Of a DNA stretch of 64,000 bases, positions 37,077 to 49,411 are shown in pieces. The notes under the pieces are model-generated. The model made no database searches and had not been told where the DNA came from. It worked only from the letters and a program-made list of their open reading frames with translations. The position numbers were made by a program, and so were the translations under genes. The stretch is from Glaciozyma antarctica PI12. Lineage: Eukaryota > Basidiomycota > Microbotryomycetes > Kriegeriales > Camptobasidiaceae. Each line of letters begins with the position of its first letter. Positions within the stretch are counted from its first letter, which is position 1. The stretch covers positions 474,641-538,640 of the forward strand of contig KZ627152.1 of NCBI GenBank assembly GCA_002917775.1. The letters run 5' to 3'.

Positions 37077-40000
37077 CTAGACCTTCGACCTCCTCGACCT
37101 CCTCCTCCTCGGCATCGGAGATCTGGCGCTTCGTCCCTTGCGACCTCGGCTGCGACGACGGAAGAAGAAGGGAGAAGACATGGACGTCAACCTCGTCGTC
37201 ATCTCAGCCGCCGGCTGCTCGTCATCCTCGAGTTCCGACATCGGCTCGATCGCCAGTCGAGGCTTCTTCGCCGCCTTCGCTTTCGGTGGCGCAGCAGCGC
37301 GCTTCGGGCGAGCCTTCGAGCGCGCAGGAAGGACCTCTTCTTCGTCGCTCGCTTCGTCTTGAGCGTGGGCGGTGGACCTGGCGAGCTTGCGAGCGCGGGG
37401 ACGAGACTTGGAGACGGGAGCGGGGGATCCGGCATCGCTGTCGTGAATTTGGTCGTCGTCCGAGGTGGCGGCTCCCTTGGCGACGGCGACGCGCTTGACC
37501 TTCTCCTTTGCGGCGACTTTGATCGCTAGGGAGAACGGGGTAAGTGACGGGAGCGTGGAGGGAGCGGACAAGCTGGACGTACAAGGATCCTTCGACATGG
37601 CGGTGACGAGACGCTTCTGGTAGCCACGAAGAGGCTCCCACGCCTTCGCAGCGGGCGGGACGTCGAGCTCGTTCTCTTCGAGTAGGGTGTCGAGGGTCGT
37701 TTTGCTGAGAAACATGCATCAGCCAAGTGCGAACGAAAGCAGCAGCGAGAACGCACATCTTGAGAGCTCCCTTGCCGTCAATGCCGATAACGAGGTTGCC
37801 CAGCGCTTTGAAGTACGAGACAGCCTTGTTGCGCGCGTCCTTACGCTTCGCCTCGTCGTACGCCTTGAGCTTCTTGACGATGTACTCGACTCCGTCGAGG
37901 TGGATGCGAACGTGCTCCTCGGCTGGAAGACTCTTGATGATGGCGAGGTGGGCGCCTCGGACGATGACTGCGTTGACGAGAGCGCGCGAGAGGGCGACGA
38001 CGCGTTCCTCGGAGGTGTCGGTCGAGTCGAGGTAGAGGTCGAAGGCCTGCGATCGTGGGTTAGTGAGACGTTGTACAGGTCGAGCGAGGAACGACGCACG
38101 CCTTGAAGAGACTCGGTGACGATCTGTGCGACGACGTTCGCATTGTTGCTGTAGATGCCCTCGTCCCTGAGGTCCTGAATGAGGAGCCGAGCCCACTGGT
38201 CGAAAGCAGCTCCGAAGCGGTCGTAGTGAATGAGGATGACGGAGGCGTGGCAAATGTCGATGATGCCGACGTGGAGGGCCGTCACGAACGGTGCGATGGC
38301 GCGCTGGAAAGCCTGGTCGGCGACGAGCACGGCAAACTTCTTCGCGTTCGTAGCTGTTGACCGACTCGTTCGTCAGCTCGATCTTTCAAATACTCAGCAC
38401 GAAAGGACGCACCTCGAACGCTCAGCGCAGCCTTCTTCTTCGGCGTCTTGTCCTTCTTCGTCTTCGCCTTCGCCTTCTTGGCCTTGCGCTTCTTCTTCGC
38501 GCCCTCATCGTCGCTATCCTCCTCCATCTCCGTATCCGACCCATCCGACCCTCCTCGGCCGCCGTAAGCTCCGCAAGCGTCTCGCCGTATCGCTCGATCT
38601 CCGCCTCGATGAAGCCCGCGCAGCGCGCCTGCAACTCGTCGCTGCATTCGAGGTGAAGGTCGGCAAGACGTCCGTTGGGATCGCGTTCGGGGGTCGTGAG
38701 AGCGGCGGAGAACATGTGGAGGTTGAGAAGGACGACGAGAGCCTGGGGACTGCGTCAGCGAGGGCATCTCAGTGAGGGCAGAGAGAGGAACGCACAGCTT
38801 GCTTGACTCCTTCCGCTGCATTCGAGTTGGTCCCGACTGAGAACTCCTCGAGCTTGTAAAGAAGGGTCGCTCGTCGCTCGACGATCGCCTTGAGTTCCGC
38901 CTCGTCGACTCCGTCCTCAAACTCGCTGGCAATCTTGCGCATGCGCCACGAGAGGTGAGATCCCAGGATCGTCAGCGCGTGCTGAACCATCTGCGCGAAA
39001 ACCAGCGTCAGGTAAAGTCAAGGGAAAGCGAAGACGAAGCTGGACGCACAACCTCCTCGTCCTTGTACCCGAGCCTCCCCCTTTCGGCGAGCGAGTCGAT
39101 AATCTCCCAGGCACTGCTATGCTTCCCTTCGTCCGTCTCGTCCAACGCCGCCGAAACATCGTGCGCGCTAAAAAGCTTGTCGATCCTCGCGACCCACGAC
39201 GCCAGCGCGAGGAGTTCGTCCTCCTCGAACGCGGACGATTCGACGTCCTTGCCCGCGACGGCTTCGCGGAGGGACTCGACGAGGCGGTCCTCGAGCTCGG
39301 CGACTTTGGTGCTGTTCGTCTGCCCGAGAACAGGAGTCGAGAGGAAGAAACGGATCGTCTTGACGGCTTGGTCGATCACGTCTGCGTCCGAGTGCTGGAG
39401 GAACTGCTTCGTCACGTCGTCCCAGAGTCCTTCGTACGCCTGCGTTCGCGATATTAGCGGAAGTTTGAGACGCAGAGCGAGAGGACGCACAGTGATGCGC
39501 TGCAGGTCGAGGTAGTGGTGCAGGGAGATGAGGCGGGGGATGGAGAGGATGTCGACGACGCGAGTGGGGATGGTTTGGTGCTTGGCGAAGAGGCGAGGGA
39601 GAGCCTCGATGATCGCGCGACTGACTTCAGCCTGAACCTCGTCGTCCTTCTCCTTCTCCTGCGAAGGGACCGACGTCAGCACACGACCCTCGTAAAGCCT
39701 GAGGAAAAAGAGCGTACCTTCTTCGTCGTGGCCGTTGCGCCCGTGGTGAGGCCGAGCGAAGCGACGAGCACCTCGACGAGTAGCGTCTCCTCCTCCTCGG
39801 TCAACCTCGTCGCCTCATCCAACTCGCCCTTCCTCCCCTTCTTCCCCTTCTTCGCCGTTCCCTCCGTCGCCGAATGATCAAGCAGGAGGAATTCGAGGAC
39901 CTTCTTCCAGTCCCTGACCACCTCGACCTCGTCCCAAAGCGCCTCGACCGCCAACGCGACCCTCCCGCGATGCGTTTTGACGACTTCGAGCTCGTCCTCC

Positions 40001-42261
40001 TTCTCCTCCTCCTCCTCGTCCTCCTCCCCATCCTCCTCCCTCCCCAACCCATCCAACTCCCTCCCCAATTCCACCAACATCTCCGCAAGCACCTTGAGCT
40101 CCCCCCACTCCTTGACTCTACCTCTCGCACTCGCCTCCGTCTCCCTCTCCTCAATCTTCTCCCTCATCATCCCCGCAAAGAACCCCGCCACCGCCACGCG
40201 CACCCTCTTCTCCCCCTCAAAAACCAAGCGCGCCACAGCGTCCCGCTGCTCCTCCTCGAGGAGACCGTGCTTGTCGATAGAGCGGAGGACGAGGAGGGCC
40301 GAGATGCGTACGGCGAGGTCGACTTCCCCGCGAGCCATCTTGACGAGCTGGGATTTGAAGCGGTCCGTGAAGTGCTGAACTTGGCCGATGTACGAGTCTT
40401 TCGCGTAGACGGGGATGAGAGCTTTGACGGCAGCGTGGCGGACGTCCTTGTGCTGTTTCATGCGAGAGGGCGTCAGTGGGGCGCTGAGGAGGGGAGAGGG
40501 AGGACGTACGTCGTCGGAGAGGACCCAGCCGATGTAGCGGAGGTAGTTCCCTTCGAGGTAGTAGTCGGGGTGGACCTTCATCCATCCTCCGAGGGCCTTG
40601 ATGCACTCTGCGCGAATGAGGCTCTCCGAATCGCGGTACCGATGAACAAAGACTCTGCTCGCACGCATCAGCCTTTCCTCCTTCGTTGCGAGAACGAGCG
40701 AAAGTACGTACCCCTCAAACAGCTCATCAAGATACGCCTCGAGCTTCGTCTTGCGCTCGTGCACCTCCTCCGCGTTCCTCGTCAAATCCTTCAACCTCGC
40801 CTTGTCCTTCCTCCCCTTCTTCTCCTCAGCCTCTTTCGCCCTACTCGCAGTCGCAAACTCCTTGTTCACCGCCACCGCGACCTCGGTCAACGCCGACACG
40901 GTCGAAAGGGCGACGACGGTAGCGGTGTGTCGGAACGCGCGGAGCTTCGACGACGAGAGGGACGTGAGCCAGGATTGGAGAGTCTGGCAGAACGTGTCGT
41001 CGTAGAGGATTTCGGAAGAGGCGGTCAGGAGAGGCGGTCAGGAGAGGAAGGTCGTGAGCGAGGGGCGGAACTTCTTGAGAGGCTTGGAGCGAGAGATGAG
41101 AGGGTAGGCGAGGTTCGTCGCCTGCGTTCACTGAGGTTAGTGCGGGGTCGGGCGGGAGGGAGCGAGAGGACAAACGGTCTTGAACTCGTCTTGGATCTCG
41201 TCGAGGCGGTCCACGATCCCGTTCTCGTCTTCAGCTTGGTGCTCGTCGATCGTAGCGTTGCATCCGCAGGACTGTGTGTCGGGTCAGCTTCTGTTAGGAA
41301 GCGAGAAGGAGGCGAACGCACACGAAGGACAAAGTTGACGAGCTCGGCCATGGCGGGTCCAGCGTCCGTCTGGTACGACTCGATCCAGTCGTCGACAACC
41401 GTTTGGAGGGACGAGTTGGGATTCCGTACGGCGTCTATCATGGCAGGTCAGCTCCCTCCTCCCAACGATAACAGCACCACGCACTGTAGATCGCATTGTC
41501 CTCGGCAACGAGCGTGTCTCCCGCTCCTCCGGCATGCTCCTCCTCCTCCTCCCCATCTACAGCGACCTTCTTGGTCGCACGCTTCCTCGGAGCTGCCTTC
41601 CTCGGAGCTGGAGCCTTCTTCGCGCCCGCTTTGCCCTTGCCAGCGCGTCCCTTCTTCTTGGGCGCCTCGTCCTCTGAGAAGTCGTCGTCCTCGTCTTGGT
41701 GATCCTCTTCCTCCTCCGCTGAAAGCTCGTCTTGTTCTTCTGCGTCCTCGGGCTCAGGAGAGCGTTCGTTGTCGGAGGTCGGAGCGGGAGTGGCCTTGCC
41801 CTTCTTGGGTCGCGTCGTTGCTGCGATTCGGGAGGAAACCAGTCAGCGGGGTGTTCGCGTTCGGTTTGTGTGGAGTTAGCAGGAGACCTAGCCACGCGAG
41901 GAAACGACGCGCGCAAGTGGCTGACCTCGTCGCGTGCTCGTCCTCCACCCCAGCCCCACCAGCACGGGTCCCAGCCTGTCCCTTCCACTCCCCCAAAGCA
42001 CCCTCACAGACCAAAGTACTTCAACAGCTTAAGCGAGCCTCGGTGGAGTAGTGGCGCGTGACTGCCCTCCACCGACGCGCTCACAACAGGAGGAGGCGAG
42101 GAAGCGCGAGTCCTCGCGTCGGTGGAGTTGAACCAGTCGCTAGGGGGACTGCACAGAACAAGGACTGAACACTCACGATCTAGTCGTTGAACGGGTTTGC
42201 TCTGTCGTCCGCTCTTCCTTCGACTTGTAGTCGCGTCGTCGTTGCCGTCTTCAGAGGACAT
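37077..42261 (-). CDS. SCC3: Cohesin subunit Scc3 / STAG (stromalin), with two apparent disruptions
   Basis: Scc3 binds the cohesin ring and DNA and is essential for sister chromatid cohesion. After a 28-codon first exon and a long intron (about 350 bases, 41820-42178) come a Lys/Glu-rich segment and the stromalin core: NPNSSLQTVVDDWIESYQTD, MAELVNFVLRSCGCNATI, FRHTATVVALS, FVHRYRDSESLIRAECIKAL, GGWMKVHPDYYLEGNYLRYI and KDVRHAAVKALIPVY. HEAT-like helices follow to DQAFQRAIAPFVTALHVGII. The C-terminal tail is Lys/Arg-rich. Two breaks are seen. An in-frame TGA lies inside a short direct repeat at about 41016-41045, and one G appears missing at about 38548-38552, before DGSDTEMEEDSDDEG. The exact 3' end is uncertain: TAG at 37077, or about 36985 if a later acceptor is used. 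For an essential gene these may be sequence errors. Confidence 0.9.
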
Positions 42262-42483
42262 TGCCGCGTCGGTCCTCGTTCGTTCGTTTCTGGTGGGGGT
42301 GGCGCTGGCTGGGTGGAGGAGGAGAGAGTAGTCGAGAAGGTGAGTCTGAGTTGAGCAGTCGAACTTGTCTTGATCAGGAAGAGCGAGAGAGTCAAGGAAG
42401 CGCAAGCTCAACCACAGCTTCGATCTCCGGAGGGCCCCCCTTGTCTTCTTCCCCTCCCGACTGACTTGAGCACGACCACGACG

Positions 42484-44969
42484 ATGTTAAGCCGACTAGG
42501 ACGACTACCTCGTTCGTTACCTCAGACCAGAACTCTCTCTACTTCGACTACAGCTGGGCCGACCAAGCGCCTTCGATCCCCGATCATCATCATCTCCTCA
42601 GTCCTCGTCACTTCAGCTCTCTTTGCAGTACAGCCTTGTATTCGAGCAGACTCGAATCAGGGCTACGAGTCTCAGTCGCAGCTACACGGAGGAAAGGAGG
42701 GTACGATCAAGCCGAGCGTCTTCCTGTGAGTCGATTCGCCGATGCGGGTGGTGTGGGGGTCGTGCGGGTGGTGTGCTGGGTGTTTGGAGCAGAATCAGGG
42801 GGGCGAGGTTAACGAGAGCTTAGGGAGGAGCGGAAGGACTCAGCGCTCACCCGATGCGTCTCTACTCGAGCTACCCCCAGCTCCCCACATCGACGAGGAA
42901 CAGCAGCTGACCTTCCGGCAGATGGGGTCGCAACTCGCACAACGTAGCTGGCCCTAGCGTTCCCGACAACGAGACGGTCAAGAAGCCCAAGCTTGTAACG
43001 CCCTTGAACGGAGTCGTCCTTCGCGATCTCGCCGTCTCCGAGACGTACGGAGGTGCGTCCACTCTCCGCTCGTGCTGATCACAGCTCACACGACGACGAC
43101 AGCCGCGGTGGACAGTAAAGGAGATGTTTTGCAGTGGGGAACCGGTTTCGACTCGACCTCTCTCGCCCCCCGAACGACCTTCCGCTCGCACGACATCCTC
43201 CGCGTCGCCTGCTCTCCCTCCAAAGTCTTTGCCCTCTCCCGCGCAGGACAAGTCTACATCTTCCCCTCGGCACTTGAAGCGCAGCAAGCCTCGACGGCCA
43301 AAGCGGGTGGAAGCTGGTACACCATGCCCTGGCTATTCGGACCCAAGGACGCTGGAGTCGACTACGAGCAGCTCCGCACGGACGTCCCACTCGCTCGAGG
43401 AGAAAAGTACGTACTCTCCACGACCTCTCAACGAACAGAACTAACCTGGAACGAACCGCAGGTTCATCTCCATCTCAGCCGGCGACTCGCACCTCCTCGC
43501 CCTAACCTCCTCCCACCGATCCTTCTCCACCCCCCTCTCCCTCTCCGCCAACTCGCACGGCCAACTTGGCGTCCGTCACTGCGCTCTCCTCACTCTCCAC
43601 CCCTCCTCCGTCTCCTCGGGATCTCAAATGGTCACGCTCGTTCCGGATCCGAACATCAACGATGTAAGGAGGGACGCTCCGCCCCCTAAATTGGATCCGC
43701 TGCTCAGCCCGACTGGACGCGGGAGGGCACCGGAACCATGGATCGTTGGGAGGGAATTGAGCGAGGAGGTGGTGCCGGTCGAAGTGAGGAAGGCGACGAA
43801 GATCGGGGAGACGGAGGAGGCGGAGAGCGAGTTGGAGAGGAGTATTAGGTTCTCGACGACGCTTCATGAGATTCCTTCGCTGAGGGGAGTGAGGGTCTCA
43901 CAGCTTGTTGCGGGGGCGCAGCATAGCGTTGCATTGACGCAGGAGGGCCGCGTGCTGGGCTGGGGAGCGAACTCGTATGGTCAGCTCGGTGAGTCCTTTC
44001 CTCGGTCAGCTATCGCAGCAACGACTGAAGACTATCGCAGGACTCGGTGCGAGCCTGGCGTTCCCTTCGATCCCTACTCCGACTGAAATCCCGCTCGCGC
44101 GCGTCTACGCCAAAGCGACGAGGATGGTCTGCGAGAAGATCGCAGCGGGCGGTAACTCGACCTATTTCGTCGTCGGACGCGAGGACATCCAGACGGGCCG
44201 CAAGTACATCGACCTCCTCGCTGTGCGTTCTTCTTCCTCCGTTTCTGCGTATGAAGGCTGATGCGCGGGCGCAGTCGGGTAATGGACAGTTTGGCGGGAT
44301 TGGGAATGGCTCTTGGGCGCACGCAGCGGCACCGGTCAAGGTCAAGACCGTTTCGGGCTTGCAGGAGTGTACGTTCGCTCTCCCGTTCTTCTATCCCGCC
44401 GTGCTGACACTCTTGCGCAGGGAACGACAAGACGCAAGAAGTCGAGCCAATCGCGATTCGCGAAATCACCGTCGGCAAAGCCCACATCGCCGTCGTCCTC
44501 GTCCGTCCTCCCTCTCCCTCACAGCTCCCCACTAACCCACATCGCAGGACAACGCCGTCGAGCAACCGGGCGGAATCAAATTCGGTCGCGACGTCTTCGT
44601 CTGGGGCCACAACGAGCACTACCAGGTCCGCCATCTTCTATTCATTTTCGCATTGCACGCGCTGACGCCACCTCGCAGCTCGGAACGGGAAAGCGATCAA
44701 ACCTCTCTACGCCTCAGCATCTCCCTCCCCTCCCTTACCCAGGCCTCACTACCGCTCTAATCCCCGACGAGTTGCCCGCGAGTGGTACGCTCTCGCCGAT
44801 GCCTCATTCGCGACTCCAATGTACGTCTTTCTCTCCTCTTACGCAGGGCTGAGGCTGATGAGTGGGGGTAGTGGCCCCAGAGATCAAGGTGCAGGGGAAG
44901 AGGGTTGAGGAGACGATTGTGGCGGGCGATGGAGGGAGTGCGGTGTATTGGAGGATTTTGGATCCCTGA
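42484..44969 (+). CDS. Mitochondrial RCC1-repeat protein, Fmp25-like
   Basis: The N-terminus (MLSRLGRLPRSLPQTRTLST) is a typical mitochondrial presequence, followed by one membrane segment (SPIIIISSVLVTSALFAV). The rest carries RCC1-type beta-propeller repeats: FLWGRNSHNVAGP, DVLQWGTGFD, FISISAGDSHLLAL, QLVAGAQHSVALTQEGRVLG then WGANSYGQLG, FVWGHNEHYQLGTGKRS and a closing TIVAGDGGSAVYW. The layout of presequence, single span and propeller is that of yeast Fmp25, an inner-membrane protein needed for complex III assembly. Eight or nine introns are inferred; those checked keep the frame. It lies head to head with the cohesin gene, 220 bases apart. Confidence 0.88.
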
Positions 44970-45639
44970 GGATGGAATGGCAGGCTACCGTTGTATTGAT
45001 TCGCGTGATCGCTGGGGGGTCTCGCCTCGCGCTTCCTCGCCTCTTTGGCGTTGGGAGCGCCGTCGTCCCTGGCGGGCTTGCGAGTGGGCTCGGTGAGCGA
45101 GGGCGAGAGGCGGAATGCGCTGGGTAGGCGAAATCGGGACTTCAAGACGAAAATGCACTACTTAGTGCTGCTGTAGTGCGTAGGGAGCGAGGAGATTCAG
45201 TCAAAAACTCGGATTGCAAAGCTGAAAGCGTCTTGCTTCGCAAGGCGCCGGGGGAGCGGCGAGAAGCGGGAGTCTTGAGGGTAAGGAAACGTGCTGGAGC
45301 TCGTTAACCAGAAGGCGTAGAAGAGTTGTAAAGCCGAGAATACGAGAATGGAGCAGAGCCGAAGCAGGTGACGAGCGAGAACAGCGCCGAGTACAGCAGT
45401 AATTCCATCAGGCCAGCCTCCTCTTCCCCACCCCCACGTCCACTCCTCGCTCCGGTTTGATCTGCGAATGAGTAGGGGTAAGCATGCGAGCGACGAAGGA
45501 GAAGCAAGCGGAACACTGACCTCCCAACTCACAGCGGAGGACAAAAGAAGGCAGCGTTGGCGCTCGGCATGGTGCGACAGACGACGTGCAGAACTTGCCC
45601 GACTTCAGCGCCGCTGAAAGTTTCACGCGCCGCATCGAT
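44970..45639. other. Spacer between the Fmp25-like gene and the BTB relic
   Basis: No domain-bearing frame is present; this is downstream sequence of two convergent units. Confidence 0.4.
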
Positions 45640-46727
45640 CCCTGCCGATCAAAGAGTCGTATAGATCTCATTGGCGAAGAGCGTGACAAAACGCCCCAGG
45701 TCAGGCTCGTCCGTAAACATCATGCCGTCTCGCTCGTTGTCGACAACTTGAGGTCGAAGCGCCGAGTCGAAGGGGGAAAGGGGGAGAGGGGAGAGGGAGT
45801 AGAGAGAGTCGCAGATGTCTAGGAGCGTCCCGTTTACGCCGTTGATCACGAACGAAAGGTCCCGCCACCGGCTGTCTGAGATACACACGTTGTAAGGGGT
45901 GGGAAGGATCGTGGTGGGCGGTTCAAAGACCGTAAGGAAGGGGAACGTCGCTGTCAGGTTGCAGGTCCGTGGACCTCCATCTAGTTGACTAGGCGAGACG
46001 GAAATTCTGGAGGAAGAGTCGTCAGCTTACCTCGCCGTCCAAAATAGGCAGAATACGCACACGATCTGGACGTTTTTGTGCAATACAGCGAGCGGAAGGT
46101 GGCTTCGGGTACTGCGAACACGCCCCTTGCTGAACTGGCGGTCGGTAAATTGCCGGGGGAGCTGCAGCGCCGACACGCGCAAGTCCAGCGGCACCTTCGT
46201 CGACCTGACATCCTCGACCGATACGACACCCTCGTACCCGAGCGCGCCGACTTGAGCTCGTTGCCTCTCAACAGCGCGGCTTCGCTCGAGCGCGAGCGTT
46301 CCGGCGTTGTTGGCCACGAGGGAGTGGACGACGGCGTGCAGCTTGTCCAGGCCGAAGTAGAGAGCGTCGACTGCGAGGTTCGCCAGTGCAGTATCCGGCG
46401 TCATAGTCGGGGGAAGGCTGGTGGGATTGAGGGGGAGGATCGCCTAGCCTGAGAGGTGGTCGAGGATGATGGCGAAGAGAAGGGGATGGCGGTCGGTTTC
46501 GAGGATGCGCGAGCGCGATTAGCTAAAGTCGTGGTCGAGGAAGGCGCTCGTGAAGAGGTTGGGCGAGTCAAACTCGACCTGCGAGCGCGAGAGGGAGAAC
46601 TCGACGCCGCGAGTGACGACCGTAAAGACCTCGCGCGCTGGACGATCTGGGAGCGCCGCAGAGCAGAGGTTCAGCGAGGACTCTTGCTGACCATCCTAGC
46701 CAGCGTACCTGTAGGTTCCACGTCCAT
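45640..46727 (-). pseudogene. Decayed copy of the BTB/POZ gene at 33.8-34.9 kb
   Basis: It begins at 46727 with MDVEPT, a short first exon and an intron at the same place as the intact gene, then EVFTVVTRGVEFSLSRSQVE and FDSPNLFTSAFLDHDFS, where a TAA follows directly. Over about 180 bases (46471-46652 against 34622-34806) I count roughly 15 differences. Further on, LANLAVDALYFGLDKLHAVV and, after more decay, SFVINGVNGTLLDICDSLYS and FANEIY still match the intact copy, but in different frames and with more divergence. A second stop lies at about 46445. The 5' end, which encodes the BTB core, is best preserved. It starts 105 bases from the divergent glutamine amidase gene. Confidence 0.85.
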
Positions 46728-46832
46728 CCTGAGCAGCGTACGGAGCGGGAGACGAGGCAGAGCGTCCTTAAGCGGAAGTGCTTCCTTCTCGGCAGGATCG
46801 GCGCTTCCCTTGGCCTCCTTCCTCTCTCTCCA

Positions 46833-47829
46833 ATGCAAGGCCCTGCACCAACGCGCGCTCTGCAGGACTGTAGAAAAACCACGATATCCTCTCAGCCTCC
46901 AGCCTCCCTCACCTCCTCTTTCGCCCCCTACACGCCGTTGTTCTGCGAGGAGAACGTCTACCTCCTCCTTCAGTCGCTCCCTCCCACCGCGTACCTCCGC
47001 GCCTACGCCCTCTTTATCAGCAATCCTTCTCGTACCTGCTTGCTCTTTCATCAGCGCCCCTCGACTCGGACGGAGGAGCACAGAAGCTACGTGGTTTGGG
47101 ACTACCACGTCGTTGCGGTGGTCGTGCGGCGCGAGGAGGGGAGGGAGAAGGTGCTGGTGCTCGATAGGGACTCCTTGCTGGGAATTCCTGTCGAGTTGAA
47201 AGGTGAGCTGACTATGCCGAACACGTTGTGGCTGCTGAATTCCGCTGACCACCCTCCTCCTCAAACTACGTCCCAGCTACGTTCCAACCAGAGCTCTTCG
47301 CTTCGGGCGCTTTTCCTGATCTCAGGAGGTAGGTTCTATCCACGATTTACCAGTCCTCTCCGAAGCAAGGCTCACCATCCGCTCAGCCGTGTCCGCATCG
47401 TCCCCTCCGAGGACTTTCTCGCCAACTTTGCTTCCGACCGCTCCCACATGGTTCGTTCCCTTCTTCTTCCCTATCACCGTTCCCTCAACACTTCCCCCTC
47501 AGCTTAAGCCGCCGTCGGAACTCTCCCCACCCTTCTCATCCGAGTCCGCCATCACGCCCTGTCCCCTCTCCTCCTCCGAACCGTCTACCACCACATCCCT
47601 CCCCTCATCTGCGCCCCTTTTCCCCCTTCCGTCATACTACATCTCCCCACCCCCCACCTACGTGCCTCTCATCGGCTCCGCCGCTCTAGCGCGCGGCGAG
47701 ACGCACAACCTCTGGACGCGATTCCTCGATGTGCGGATTTCTGCGGAGGTGGGGACGGAGGAGGTGGGGGCGGAAAAGTTCGGAGTCGTGCTGGAGGATG
47801 CAGGGGAGCTGGTGCGGTGGGATTGGTGA
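46833..47829 (+). CDS. NTAQ1: Protein N-terminal glutamine amidohydrolase (Nt-Gln amidase)
   Basis: It deamidates N-terminal glutamine to glutamate in the Arg/N-degron pathway. The catalytic cysteine is in YTPLFCEENVYLLLQ, the histidine in VWDYHVVAVVV and the aspartate in VLVLDRDSLLGIP. The later block VRIVPSEDFLANFASDRSHM, then PPPTYVPLIG, is the usual C-terminal signature. Three introns join in frame. An inserted Ser/Pro-rich stretch of about 40 residues separates DRSHM from PPPTY, and the protein continues beyond the normal end with GETHNLWTRFLDVRI. Saccharomyces cerevisiae uses Nta1 instead, so presence of this animal/plant-type enzyme in a basidiomycete is informative. The start is the ATG at 46833. 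Confidence 0.92.
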
Positions 47830-48213
47830 GGAGAGGGGTTAAGGATTGTGGCGCTGTGGAAGGGAGGAATGGATGGCAGCTCTCGAGTAGATTCGGAACG
47901 AGTAAGCTCGCCTTTTTCGTCCTCGACAGAACGAACTTGACGCGAGCACGCAGGTGAGCTCTGCTTTTCAAAGTCGGAGCGTCGCCAACCAGGCGAAACC
48001 GTTGAAGCTCTCGCGGTCTCAGAGTAGCCTCGCGCCGCTTGACGGCGAGAAGGCCTCACGACACGCCTGTCCGAGCCGCTTGCGCAGTATCGAGTGAAGG
48101 AATGAAGCAGATTCAAATCTCAGGAGCCAGAAACCATCGCACGGCAAAGATAGCTTTTCGAAATTAAGAAAATACAAATACGACAACCCAAGCTCCCTGT
48201 ACACCCACTCCTC

Positions 48214-49411
48214 CTAGGCCCTCATCGGCAGCTTGGGGAACCTCTCCTCGACGGCCTTCTCCAACTGGGGGAAGATCTCATCGCTCGTCCGTCCCTTGAG
48301 CGTAACGAGCTTGGGCACCCTCGTCGCAGCGCCGCTCGAAACGGTCGAGGCGGAGTAGTGCGAGAGGAGGGGATCGTTCTCGGCGTGGTACGATGAGAGG
48401 CGTTTTGCGAAGATTTCCTATGAGAGGGTGTTAGGAAGGGGAGGGAGGGGGGGGGGGAGGGGACGAACGGCTGTGTCGTCGGAGCGACGGATGAGGGGCT
48501 CGCCGGTTAGGTCGTCGGTACCGCGAACTTGGGGAGGGTTGAAGGAGGACTGTATAGGGCGTTAGTGAGAGGAGCGAGGTTGGGGTGGAAGGACGGACGT
48601 TGTAGACTCGGCCTGAGGCGGGATGAACCCATCGGTCTGCGAGCACAATCGTCAGTCTCAGTCCGGGGAACGGGGGTGGACCAACGCACCCTCAATCCTC
48701 TCGAGGATCACCTCGTCCGGAACAGCGAGGTTGGCGACAAAGTTGAGCTCGTCGCCGTACTTGGCGAGCAGGTTGTCGAGCAACACCGCCTGCGAAGCCT
48801 TGCGGGGGAATCCATCGAGCAGCCAGTTCTACCCATGCGCATGCATAAGTCCCAGGCTCTGCGCCCACAGCAGCAAAACGAACGCACCTTGTCCTTGAGC
48901 GCGTCGAGCTCTGGCTCGACGAGGCCCAGCACGATCTCGTCCGGCAAGAGTGCTGCACGCGTTCATCAGCTCCAGTACCCCGTCTAAGTTAGTCGTACGC
49001 ACCTCCAGCCTTCATCACTTCCTCCGCTCGCCGGCCCAACGCCGTTCCCCTCGTAATCTCCCTCCTCAACAGATCTCCAACGCCAACCGTCGCGATATCC
49101 CACTCTGCGCGCACTGTTAGCTTCCGCTCCACAGTACCCTAGAGTGGTAGAGCTCACTCTTAAGCAACCGCTCCCCCTGCGTCCCCTTGCCGGATCCCTG
49201 TTGTTGGGTCAATCGATGAGCTCGGTCAACCTTGGGCGCCGTAGGAACGTACGGGCGCGCCGAGGATGATCATCCTCAGCTTCTTACTCGTAGGTTCCAT
49301 AGTCGTGGCGAGACCGCGCCGGGTAGACGCCGTCGTGAACGGAGACACGCCGAGGCTGTGGAGTGTGGGGACGGCAGAGTGGGAGCGGCGGAGGGCGGCG
49401 TTGAGGGCCAT
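48214..49411 (-). CDS. ADK2: Mitochondrial adenylate kinase / GTP:AMP phosphotransferase
   Basis: It catalyses GTP + AMP to GDP + ADP in the mitochondrial matrix. The presequence [20 protein letters not shown].. ends near RRGLATT. The P-loop [15 protein letters not shown] is split by an intron. [11 protein letters not shown], the AMP-binding [18 protein letters not shown], the lid [13 protein letters not shown] (without the four cysteines of zinc lids, as in AK3 types) and RRSDD follow. It ends [16 protein letters not shown]. Seven or so introns are inferred. The start ATG at 49411 is the first in frame; the open frame reaches 49498 only from a TTG. It faces the glutamine amidase gene tail to tail. 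Confidence 0.93.

Noticed and set aside
39874-42051. 725-codon open frame on the plus strand
   Set aside because: It lies antisense to the cohesin Scc3 exons, has Arg/Leu/Pro-rich composition and no domain; it is a codon-bias shadow in GC-rich DNA.
46456-47199. Long plus-strand frame joining the BTB relic antisense to the glutamine amidase
   Set aside because: The first part is antisense to the BTB core; the enzyme's own ATG at 46833 is a better start.
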